In this document: positions 42,983 through 50,658 of the stretch, piece by piece
Layout of the letters: every line of letters starts with the position of its first letter
Position numbering within the stretch: the stretch's first letter is position 1
Assembly: GCF_036227105.1 (NCBI RefSeq)
Contig: NZ_CP109434.1
Coordinates: forward strand, 6,916,501 to 6,980,500
Direction of reading: 5' to 3'
Source: Amycolatopsis sp. NBC_01488
GTDB lineage: Bacteria > Actinomycetota > Actinomycetes > Mycobacteriales > Pseudonocardiaceae
Length of the DNA stretch: 64,000 bases
Made by a program: the position numbers and the translations under genes
Notes under the pieces: generated by a model
The model's database searches: none
What the model saw: only the letters and a program-made list of their open reading frames with translations
What the model was told of the DNA's origin: nothing

Positions 42983-44821
42983 TCAGAGCCCGTAGAGCCG
43001 GGTCCAGTTCTCGCGCGAGGTCAGCTCCGGCACGGCGCGCTGGTATCGCTCCTGCACCGCGGCGCCCTCCTTGCGCAGCCGCTGGATCACCCGGACGCCG
43101 CGTTTGGCCAGGTCCACGACCTTCGCGCGGTCGTAGGACCGGACGCGGACGCCTTCCTGGTTCGCGTCTGTCACGAGCACCGTCGAGAACAGCGACGTGT
43201 GCCACCAGTGGGCCTCGTCGGCCGGCACCGCGCCCAGGCCGAACCGGTGGCGCCCGGTGGTCTGGTCGAGCAGCCGCTTGAGGAGGACGACGAGGGTCCG
43301 GCTCGGCGGCGGCGCGCTGTTGATGATGCCGATGTCGTTGGACGCGATGCCGGGGACGTCGGTGGCCTTGTGGCGCTTGGTCTCGGGGTACTGGTCGCGG
43401 ATGCGGCGGATCTCCTGCATCGCCTCGACACCGCCGTCACGCAGGATCTGCGGGCCTTCGAGGAAGTCCTCGACGGCTTTGATCAGCGTCGCCGACAGCC
43501 CGTACTGCATACCGAGCAGGTAGCGCACGAGCTGGGCGAGCAGGACCCGGGAGAGCAGGTTGAGGTTGAACGGCGAGTGCAGCGCGGCGGTGATGATCGA
43601 GTTGCGCAGGTTGAAGTAGCGGTGCCACTCGTCCCAGTCCTTCATGTGGAAGTCCGCGTGCCACACCCCCGCCCCCGGCAGCGTCACGGTCGGGAAGCCG
43701 TGCGCGCGGGCCCGGTAGGAGTACTCCGCGTCGTCCCACTGGAAGAAGAACGGCATCGGGTAGCCGGTGGCCTGCACGACCTCATAGGGGATCAGGCAGG
43801 ACCACCAGCCGTTGTACCCGGCGTCCAGCCGCCGCTCCTGACGGTTCGGCTTCAGGGTCTCCTCGTCCACGCCGAGCAGGTCCGCGGTGGACAGCGAATG
43901 CTCGACCGGCTGGCCGGGCTCGAGGGTGTTGAGCCGGGCGTACTCGGCGCCGACGTGCAGCTGGTTGGGGTGGAACAGGTTCAGCATCTGCCCGCCGACG
44001 ATGATCGGGTTGGCGGCGCGGTTGGAGAACGCCGTCATCCGGATCACCAGGTCCGGCTCGAGCAGCACGTCGTCGTCCATGAACAGCACGTTCGCGTGCT
44101 CGGTCGCGGTGTGCCCGGCCACCTCGAACAGGCCCCGGGTGAACCCGCCGGCGCCGCCGAGGTTGGGCTGCTTGATGTAGTGCAGCTTGTCCGCGAGGTC
44201 CTTGGCGACCTGCTCGAACCCGTCACGGGACTCGACCAGGTCGGTGCCCTGGTCGGCGACGTAGATCGCGTCCAGGGTCTCCAGCGACGAGACGTCCGCG
44301 GCGAGGGCTTGCAGGTTCTTCAGGCAGTCGTCGGCGCGGTTCATCGTGCAGATCGTCACCGCGGTCGGGCGGATCTTCTCCGGTGCTTCGACGGTCCAGC
44401 GGACCTGCTCCACCCGCAGCGTCTGGCCGCCCTCGGTCTCCAGGTCCAGCCAGAGCGCGCCGCCGTCGTAGAACTTGTCCAGCTTCGCCGTCAGCGTCAC
44501 CTTGAGCTGTTTGGCGTCGGCGACCTGCTCGGCGGCCACCACCCGCGGCTCACCCTCGACGTCGGAGGCGCCCATCGACAGCAGACCGGTGCCGGTGACC
44601 ACGGCCTCGACCGACACCTCGGTCACCGTCGTCCAGCGCTGCCAGTAGCTGGCCGGGAACCGGCCGAAGTACGTGTTGCCCGACACCTTCGTGCCGGGGT
44701 CCAGCCGGAGCGAGCCCCGGTCCCGGATCGCCGAACCGCGGTGGATTTCGGCGTAGAGGTCCTTGCTGACGATCGGCGCCGGACCCGCGTACAGGCCGCG
44801 CTGAGCGATGAGGTCGGTCAT
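42983..44821 (-). CDS. glfT2: Galactofuranosyltransferase GlfT2
   Basis: Polymerises the galactan of arabinogalactan from UDP-galactofuranose at the membrane. 612 aa against 637 in Mycobacterium tuberculosis. The metal-binding DDD is at residues 249-251 (FMDDDVLL), the acceptor-side WDD at 362-364 (FQWDDAEYSYRARAHG) and the following His at 388 (GVWHADFHMKDWDEWHRYFNLRN). The N-terminal beta-barrel precedes the GT2 domain. It starts 3 bp after the upstream GT-C gene, so wall glycosyltransferases are co-transcribed. Confidence 0.95.
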   Translation of the reverse strand: MTDLIAQRGLYAGPAPIVSKDLYAEIHRGSAIRDRGSLRLDPGTKVSGNTYFGRFPASYWQRWTTVTEVSVEAVVTGTGLLSMGASDVEGEPRVVAAEQVADAKQLKVTLTAKLDKFYDGGALWLDLETEGGQTLRVEQVRWTVEAPEKIRPTAVTICTMNRADDCLKNLQALAADVSSLETLDAIYVADQGTDLVESRDGFEQVAKDLADKLHYIKQPNLGGAGGFTRGLFEVAGHTATEHANVLFMDDDVLLEPDLVIRMTAFSNRAANPIIVGGQMLNLFHPNQLHVGAEYARLNTLEPGQPVEHSLSTADLLGVDEETLKPNRQERRLDAGYNGWWSCLIPYEVVQATGYPMPFFFQWDDAEYSYRARAHGFPTVTLPGAGVWHADFHMKDWDEWHRYFNLRNSIITAALHSPFNLNLLSRVLLAQLVRYLLGMQYGLSATLIKAVEDFLEGPQILRDGGVEAMQEIRRIRDQYPETKRHKATDVPGIASNDIGIINSAPPPSRTLVVLLKRLLDQTTGRHRFGLGAVPADEAHWWHTSLFSTVLVTDANQEGVRVRSYDRAKVVDLAKRGVRVIQRLRKEGAAVQERYQRAVPELTSRENWTRLYGL

Positions 44822-44824
44822 GCT

Positions 44825-46333
44825 TCAAGCTCCGCTTCCGTTGCCCCGGACGAGATACAGCTGCTGGGTGCCGGCCCACGGCGACGTCAGCGTCCACCTG
44901 CGCAGCGCGCCGGGTGGCGGGTCGCCGCGCACCAGCGCGAAGTCGGTGACGATCGGCCGGACGCCGAAGTCGAAGAACCGGAAGTTCAGGTCGACCGCGG
45001 CCCGGCCGAGCGCACCCAGCCGGGCCTTCCGCTCGGCGATGGCCGGCCCGACGGCGCCGCGGTCGTCGAAGAGGTCGACGATCGCGCAGCCGCAGCTGTA
45101 GGCCAGCACGCCGATCTCGCCGCCGCTGCGCACGGTGCCGCCGCCGACCAGCCGGCCCAGCTCCGGGCCGATCCGCTCGTAGTCCGCGGTCGCGTCGTGG
45201 TTGGACATCAGCGGCGCGAACCGCCGCGGCAGGCCGCCGGACGCGTAGCCGCCGACGCTGATCACCAGGACGCCCGCGACCGCGGCGGCGGCCGCCACCC
45301 GGCTCGGCACGCGTACCGCGGCGGCCGCGGCGGCCGCGAGGAAGAGCGTCGCGGCGACGAGGCTCGGCCCGTAGTACCAGTGGTACGGCGGCACATGCAG
45401 CCGCGTGTAGGCCAGGTAGTGCGCGATCCCCGCGGGGACCAGCGGGGCGAACGGCCGCACCCGGGCCCACACCGGACCTCCCCGGGCCGCGTCCACCAGA
45501 CAGAGCGCGAAGGCGGCCAGGGCGAGCGCGACCGGGAGGAAGGACGCGACCGTCGCCCACGGGAAGACCTCCGCGTAGAGCCCGGGACCGTTGCCGAAGT
45601 CCCACTGTCCCCAGGACTTCTGCAGGGTCTTGATGATCACCGTGTCCGGCACCGCCGACCCGAGCACCACCCAGCTGAAGGCGAACCAGGGGAGCGCGAC
45701 CGCCACCGCGGCGAGCACCGACTGCCACGCCTTCTCCCAGAACCGGCGCCGCAACACGAAGACCACCAGCGCGACCACGACCAGGTCCGGGCGGACGAGC
45801 GCGAGCAACCCGGTCAGGACACCGGCGGCGACCGGCCGCCGCTCGGCTGCGCACACCAAGAGCCAGGCGACGCCGGCCGCGCCGAGCTCGACCTCGAGCC
45901 CGATCGACGACAGCAGCAGGGGGTTCACCGTGAGCAGGGCGATGGCCGCCGGCGCGAACCACGCCGGCAGCCCGGCCCGGTCGCCGGCCCGGCGCAGCGC
46001 GAGGACCAGCGCGACCTGGCAGAGGACGAACAGCGCGCCGGCGGCCAGGACCGCGTCACGCAGGACCAGGGTCAGGGCAGCGAGGAGCAGGACGTTCAGC
46101 GGCGACGTCGCGGTGTTCGACGTCTCCGCCGCGATCAGCCCCCAGTGCCCGTGGAAGGCGAGGTTGCGCGCGTAGGCCAGCGTGATGAACGTGTCGTCGA
46201 CGAGGTGCGGGCGCACCACCGCGAAGACCAGCGCGGACGCCGCGGCCACGACGCCGGGCAGCACCCAGCGCCGCGGCCGGGACTCCGGGGCCACGATCCC
46301 GGCGGCGGGCTCCCGCCGCTGCGCCACGGTCAC
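44825..46333 (-). CDS. GT-C-type membrane glycosyltransferase, copy 2
   Basis: Polytopic membrane protein, 502 aa, with about ten helices. The first extracytoplasmic loop has VDDTFITLAYARNLAFHGHWG; the paired Asp is the acid motif expected of GT-C enzymes that use polyprenyl-phosphate sugars. A soluble C-terminal domain follows (SGGEIGVLAYSCGCAIVDLFDDRG). Paralogue of the upstream gene, overlapping it by 4 bp and lying 3 bp before glfT2. A role in arabinogalactan or lipoglycan decoration is inferred from context. Confidence 0.75.
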   Translation of the reverse strand: MTVAQRREPAAGIVAPESRPRRWVLPGVVAAASALVFAVVRPHLVDDTFITLAYARNLAFHGHWGLIAAETSNTATSPLNVLLLAALTLVLRDAVLAAGALFVLCQVALVLALRRAGDRAGLPAWFAPAAIALLTVNPLLLSSIGLEVELGAAGVAWLLVCAAERRPVAAGVLTGLLALVRPDLVVVALVVFVLRRRFWEKAWQSVLAAVAVALPWFAFSWVVLGSAVPDTVIIKTLQKSWGQWDFGNGPGLYAEVFPWATVASFLPVALALAAFALCLVDAARGGPVWARVRPFAPLVPAGIAHYLAYTRLHVPPYHWYYGPSLVAATLFLAAAAAAAVRVPSRVAAAAAVAGVLVISVGGYASGGLPRRFAPLMSNHDATADYERIGPELGRLVGGGTVRSGGEIGVLAYSCGCAIVDLFDDRGAVGPAIAERKARLGALGRAAVDLNFRFFDFGVRPIVTDFALVRGDPPPGALRRWTLTSPWAGTQQLYLVRGNGSGA

Positions 46334-47934
46334 GGTTCGCGCGTGAGGCTGAAGTGGCCGACGCCCTTGGCCGCGGAGTACACCTGCCAGCTGTCCGGCC
46401 CGGTCGCCGGGCCCGAGGCGTACAGCAGCCGGTAGTCCGGTTTGCGCGGGGTGATCGAGCGGTCCAGCCAGTGGTAGTTCACCCGCAGCGCGAGGCTCAT
46501 CACCGGGTTGGCCGTCGCGATCCGCTGCTCGACCAGTTCCTTCGCGTGGCCGCGATCGGAGAACTCGTCGATGATGGCGCACTCGCAGTAGTAGGCGAGG
46601 GTGCCGATCTCGCCGGGACTGGCCACGCTGGCGCCGTCGAGCCGCGCGCCCAGCGCCGCGCCGACCCGCGCGTAATCCTGTGCGCTGGCCCAGTTCCCGA
46701 AGATGACCGGCGACTTCCACGGCAGGCCTTGCGCGGCGTCGACGGCCCCGGCGCTCAGCACCAGCACCCCGGTGAGCCCGAGTGCCAGCAGCGGGGGACC
46801 GGTGCGCAGTGCCGGCCGTTCCCGCGCCTGGCCGAACCAGGTGCCGAAGGCGGCGACGGCGAAGGTGCCCACCGTGGTCGTCGGAGCCACGTAGTACCAA
46901 TGGAACGGGCCGACGCCGAGGAACGAGTACGCGACGAAGTAGAGGACCCCGCCGGCGCCCAGCGCCGCCACCGGGCCGAGCGCGGGGAAGTCCGGCCAGC
47001 GCACGGCGAACCGCGCCGCGGCCCACGCGGTGAGCGCGACCACGCCGAGCAGCGCCGGCACGAACGCCACCAGCACGGTGACCGGGTAGCCGAGGTAGTA
47101 CATCACCGGCCCCGTGGTGTAGGTCCACGGCGCGAACAGCCCCACCTGCGTCTGCTTGATCGCCAGCGTGTCGGGCACGAACGAGCCGAACGCGACCCAG
47201 CTCACGACGAACCACGGCGCGGCCGTCAGCACCGCGCACCCCACGGCGGGCAGCAGCCGGTGGCGGATCGCGGGCGCGCTCACCGCGATCACCACCACGA
47301 AGACCACGAGGTCGAGCCGGGTGAGGACGGCGAGCCCGGCGGTCACGCCGAACCGGATCGGCCGGCCTTCGAGCGCGAAGACCGTGAGCACCAGCAAGAC
47401 AGCGGGGATCAACAGGACTTCGAGACCGATGGCCGACAGCACGAACGGATTGAGCAGCACCAGCGCGACGCCGAGCACCCCGGCCGCGGGCGGCAGCGCC
47501 AGCTTCCGCCCGATGCGCTGCCAGGCCCAGCCGAGCGCGCCGCCGCACAGGACCGTCAGGATCCCGAGCGCCACGACCGGGTGCGGATCGCCCGCCACCC
47601 GCGTCACGAGGGTCAGCGCGGCGAGGAGCAGGACGTTCAGCGGCGACGTCGCGGAGTTCGCGGGCGACCCGGGGATGATGCCCCATTCGCCGTGCACGGC
47701 GAGGTTCTTCGCGTAGGCGAGGGTGATGTAGCCGTCGTCGGTGAGGCTGCCGCGCACCACCAGGAAGACCGCGGCGCCCAGCACCGCCCCGAAGACGGGC
47801 AGCCACCGGTCCCGCGCGTTCGCCCGCTCGGCGTTCGTTTCCGGAAGCACTCGCCCACCCCGCGGAGGCGCCATCGGCGCCGATTCCGCCATCTGTCCGA
47901 CCGACATAGCCCGGGGACCGTAGTGACGGTTCAT
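46330..47934 (-). CDS. GT-C-type membrane glycosyltransferase, copy 1
   Basis: Polytopic membrane protein of up to 534 aa, paralogue of the next gene. Loop 1 reads LTDDGYITLAYAKNLAVHGEWG, again with paired Asp; the C-terminal soluble part has SPGEIGTLAYYCECAIIDEFSDRG. The start is uncertain (ATG 47934, or Met codons 10 and 15 further in); none has a strong ribosome site. First gene of the leftward block ending in glfT2. A 34-bp stretch is identical to the paralogue. Confidence 0.75.
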   Translation of the reverse strand: MNRHYGPRAMSVGQMAESAPMAPPRGGRVLPETNAERANARDRWLPVFGAVLGAAVFLVVRGSLTDDGYITLAYAKNLAVHGEWGIIPGSPANSATSPLNVLLLAALTLVTRVAGDPHPVVALGILTVLCGGALGWAWQRIGRKLALPPAAGVLGVALVLLNPFVLSAIGLEVLLIPAVLLVLTVFALEGRPIRFGVTAGLAVLTRLDLVVFVVVIAVSAPAIRHRLLPAVGCAVLTAAPWFVVSWVAFGSFVPDTLAIKQTQVGLFAPWTYTTGPVMYYLGYPVTVLVAFVPALLGVVALTAWAAARFAVRWPDFPALGPVAALGAGGVLYFVAYSFLGVGPFHWYYVAPTTTVGTFAVAAFGTWFGQARERPALRTGPPLLALGLTGVLVLSAGAVDAAQGLPWKSPVIFGNWASAQDYARVGAALGARLDGASVASPGEIGTLAYYCECAIIDEFSDRGHAKELVEQRIATANPVMSLALRVNYHWLDRSITPRKPDYRLLYASGPATGPDSWQVYSAAKGVGHFSLTREP

Positions 47935-48185
47935 TACCGCCGTGCTACGGCACGGTTAGGTCCGTCGGCCCCTTGTGACATCACCCGATGGTGGCATGAC
48001 CGGTGTGGGCCCGCAGTGTGCGCGGACCGCTCTCACCGTGCTGCGGTGGGACTTCGCGCCCGGTGCCGGCGTTCGGTGGTGAGCCCCCACAATGGACGGA
48101 CCCTGCGCCGATGAAATCCGCGTGAACCGCAAACTCCTCCCGGTGCGGGATGCGCCCACCCCGCGCACTTCCCACGCTGTCGATC
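47935..48185. other. Intergenic region upstream of the GT-C/glfT2 block
   Basis: About 250 bp between the leftward glycosyltransferase block and a weak rightward small ORF. It must contain the promoter of the block. I see no convincing hexamers or palindromes. Confidence 0.4.
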
Positions 48186-48458
48186 GTGAGCCCGATCCGG
48201 GCCTGCCTGGAGACGAGCCTTGGCCACGCCGGGGTCGCGTTGCCGTGGTGGGTTCCGGGCGGGGTGACCGCCTTCGGGGTGGTGCCGGCGGTGGCGGCGG
48301 TGGCGCAGCGAGGGGCGCTGGTGCCGCCGGAACCGATCGCCCTCGCCGGGCTGCTCGCCGTCGTGACGGCGCTCGGCTGGGCCGTCACCGGGGCGGAGCT
48401 GCGGCGCACCCACCGCGCCGTGCTGGAAGACGTACTCCACCCGGACTTTCCGGGCTAA
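48186..48458 (+). CDS. Small two-helix membrane protein
   Basis: About 90 aa from GTG 48186 (102 from ATG 48150). Two hydrophobic segments (PWWVPGGVTAFGVVPAVAAVA and EPIALAGLLAVVTALGWAV) then a charged tail, RRTHRAVLEDVLHPDFPG. No ribosome site is visible for either start, and I do not recognise a family. Confidence 0.45.
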   Translation: MSPIRACLETSLGHAGVALPWWVPGGVTAFGVVPAVAAVAQRGALVPPEPIALAGLLAVVTALGWAVTGAELRRTHRAVLEDVLHPDFPG

Positions 48459-48484
48459 CCGTCCGGCTGCGGCGATCGCGGCCG

Positions 48485-48865
48485 TCAGGACACGCGGCCG
48501 GCGGGCTCCCCGGTGACAGCCGCGCGTGCTTCGGCGATCTCGAGGTGCACCGGCAGCACCCGGTCCAGGCCGAGGATCGCGAGCGGCCGCGCGACCGCGA
48601 CCCTGGCCGCTGCGATGGCGTACGGGATGTCGTGCGCGAGGGCTTCGCGGTAGGACTCGACCAGGACGCTGAAGACGGTCGAGTCGCAGAAGGTCGTCGC
48701 GGTGAGGTCGGCGACGACGGCGGTCGCACCGCCGCGGAACGGGCTCAGCAGGGTGTCCCGGAGCCGGGCCGTGGTGGCCAGGTCGAGGTCGCCCGCGCAG
48801 TGGACGGTCACCACCCCGGCGTCGGTCGTCGTCGCGAAGCGCGGCTGGGTGCGGAATTCGGTCAT
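48485..48865 (-). CDS. STAS-domain protein (anti-sigma-factor antagonist type)
   Basis: Single STAS domain, 126 aa, of the SpoIIAA/RsbV type. The segment TATTFCDSTVFSVLVES contains the Asp-Ser pair that is the phosphorylation site in family members. Such proteins release sigma factors from anti-sigma kinases; no kinase or sigma factor is encoded nearby. AAGGGA precedes ATG 48865. Confidence 0.85.
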   Translation of the reverse strand: MTEFRTQPRFATTTDAGVVTVHCAGDLDLATTARLRDTLLSPFRGGATAVVADLTATTFCDSTVFSVLVESYREALAHDIPYAIAAARVAVARPLAILGLDRVLPVHLEIAEARAAVTGEPAGRVS

Positions 48866-49245
48866 CGGAGTCCCTTCTGCCCGCCCGAAGTACCCGGCGC
48901 GGCGCGAGATTACTCGCCCCGGTTGGGTGGATCGCTGCGGCATCCGAGGGGTAGCGATGCGCAAGCGTTGCGCGCGGGGATAGCTTGAATTCCTTCCCCG
49001 GCGTGGCCGGCCGTGCCGGGTTGCCACCCCCGACGGCCGTCCCGATCGGGCTGACGCGGCAGGCCGACGCCCCGCCGCCGCGTTCCCGGTGGCGCCCTTC
49101 GCTCGCATGGTCCGGCCGTCGGCTCGTCGTGGGGCGATGGCCGCGACCGGCCCGCCGATCTTCGCCCCGGGCCTGGTCACCGTGTCCCCGCCGGTCAGGT
49201 GGGCCGTCCGTCGCTAAGCTGCGGCCAGCGACGCGAAGGGGAACG
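48866..49245. other. Intergenic region between STAS and MerR genes
   Basis: 380 bp with no credible gene. It holds one inverted repeat, GCGCAA-gcg-TTGCGC (48959-48973), and should contain both divergent promoters. AAGGGGAA near 49237-49244 is the ribosome site for the MerR gene. Confidence 0.45.
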
Positions 49246-50115
49246 GTGGAACCGACGAACGCCGAGACGGGTGCGTGGGCGCCGGGCAAGGTGGCCGGGC
49301 TGCTCGGCGTCTCGCCGGTGACCCTGCGCAGCTGGAGCGCGCGGTACGGGATCGGCCCGTCCGCGGCCGGCGCCGGGCGGCACCGCCGCTACTCCGACGC
49401 CGACGTCCGGCGGCTGCAGCACATGCAGCGGCTCGTCGGGCGGGGGATGCCGGTGCGGGAGGCCGCCGCCGCGGCCTTCGGGAGCTCGCGGGCCGGCCCG
49501 CCCGAAGTGTCCGCCTCTCGCCGGGTCCGCGAGCTCGAGGACGCCGCCGAGGAGCTGCGGTCGGCGTCGGTCGCCGGGCTGCTCGACGAGACCCTCGAAA
49601 CCCTCGGCCCGGCCGCCGCGTGGACCGACGTGCTGGCCCCGGTCCTGCGCGGCCTGGGCGACCGCTGGCAACGCGGCGACGTCTGCTTCGCCTCGGAATG
49701 GGCGCTGACGACGGAGATCTCGCTGGCGTTCGAGCGGTTCAGCCGCCGCTTCCCGGCGGCCGTCCCCGGCCGGCCGGTGCTGCTGGCCTGCTGCCCGGCC
49801 GAGCGCCACTCCCTGCCGATGGAGGCCCTGCGCGCGACGCTGGCCGAGGCGGGGGTCCCGGTCGCGTACGCCGGCCAGCTGGTCCCGGCCGAGACGGTCG
49901 CCGACCTCGCGGCCCGCCTGGACCCGGTGCTGGTGCTGCTGTGGTCCCTGGCACCCCCGACGGCGGACGACCTCCTCGCCGCCCGCGTCCGCGACCTCGG
50001 CCGCCCGGTGGGCACGGCCGGCCCGGGCTGGCACCACCTCGGCGACCGCGGCTTCGCCCGGGTGAACGACCTGGCCTCGGCGGTCGAGCTGGCCGTGGAG
50101 CACGCCGGAGCTTAG
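49246..50115 (+). CDS. MerR-family regulator with B12-binding-like domain (CarH-like)
   Basis: Regulator of 289 aa: MerR helix-turn-helix (about 10-75: APGKVAGLLGVSPVTLRSWSARYGI), a four-helix cap (about 85-165) and a cobalamin-binding-like Rossmann domain (about 170-285). CarH-type light sensors have Wx9EH in the cap and ExHxxG in the Rossmann domain. Here they read Trp141-x9-Glu151-Trp152 and Glu186-x-His188-x-x-Pro191. The lower ligand His is kept, the cap His and the Gly are lost. GTG 49246 follows AAGGGGAA. It stands alone; no carotenoid or photolyase gene is close. Confidence 0.82.
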   Translation: MEPTNAETGAWAPGKVAGLLGVSPVTLRSWSARYGIGPSAAGAGRHRRYSDADVRRLQHMQRLVGRGMPVREAAAAAFGSSRAGPPEVSASRRVRELEDAAEELRSASVAGLLDETLETLGPAAAWTDVLAPVLRGLGDRWQRGDVCFASEWALTTEISLAFERFSRRFPAAVPGRPVLLACCPAERHSLPMEALRATLAEAGVPVAYAGQLVPAETVADLAARLDPVLVLLWSLAPPTADDLLAARVRDLGRPVGTAGPGWHHLGDRGFARVNDLASAVELAVEHAGA

Positions 50116-50378
50116 GGAAGCGCGGCGCGCGATTTGGGCGGCGAGCGCACGGAGTTGTCGCCGATGGTGGAGGGCGCGCGTGTGCTGTGGGCCCGCGCAC
50201 GGACAGTTTCGGGTCCGCCGTTCAGCGCGGCGGGCCGGGCCTGCGTTCGTCGGTGGTGGCGGACGCGCTGCGCGGTGGACCCGAGGCCTGGGGCCGGGCC
50301 GCACGCGGAGTTGTCACCCGTCGGGAATCGCGGGCCTGCGCGCGGAGGGTTTCGCGTCCGCCGAGAACCCGAAACCGG
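50116..50378. repeat. Degenerate intergenic repeat blocks
   Basis: Two related blocks, about 50148-50220 and 50306-50364, share GGAGTTGTC near one end and GTTTCG-x-GTCCGCCG near the other, with GGGCC-x-GCGC in between. The second block runs antisense through what should be the body of the SRPBCC gene. No protein-like frame is seen. Confidence 0.5.
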
Positions 50379-50464
50379 TCCTTCGTGTGCGCGAAGTCCG
50401 CGAGGTACTCCGCGACGCGCTCGACCGGCGTGCGCACCGTGAGGGTGCGTTCGACCTGGACCAT
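50379..50464 (-). pseudogene. SRPBCC-family gene remnant (N-terminus only)
   Basis: The first ~29 codons read as an SRPBCC/polyketide-cyclase-like N terminus (MVQVERTLTVRTPVERVAEYLADFAHT) from ATG 50464. Thereafter the frame has no family resemblance; it turns Arg/Pro-rich and runs through the repeat blocks at 50116-50378. A full family member needs about 140 aa. I read this as a gene truncated by the repeat-containing segment; the exact break near 50380 is approximate. Confidence 0.55.
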
Positions 50465-50589
50465 GCGGACCTCCCCACTTGTTTCGTTGCGCAGTCGTTG
50501 CAACCGTAACCGGCACCGCTGAGCGGGGCACGGTGAGCCAGCCGCCGACATCGATGTCATTATTCCTAATTCTTGTCCTCCTTGTCTTC

Positions 50590-50636
50590 TTGACGCTTCC
50601 GGCGCGCGCGGCGGAAGCTTCCTGGCAACGTTGTCA
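50590..50636 (+). promoter_or_regulatory. GH2 gene promoter with LacI-like operator
   Basis: TTGACG (50590-50595), 18 bp, GAAGCT (50614-50619). At the predicted start lies TGGCAACGTTGTCA (50623-50636), a 14-bp palindrome with one mismatched pair and the central CG of LacI-family operators. A GCTTCCG/CGGAAGC stem overlaps the spacer. Confidence 0.5.
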
Positions 50637-50658
50637 CCCGCTCCCGATCGGAGTTCGC

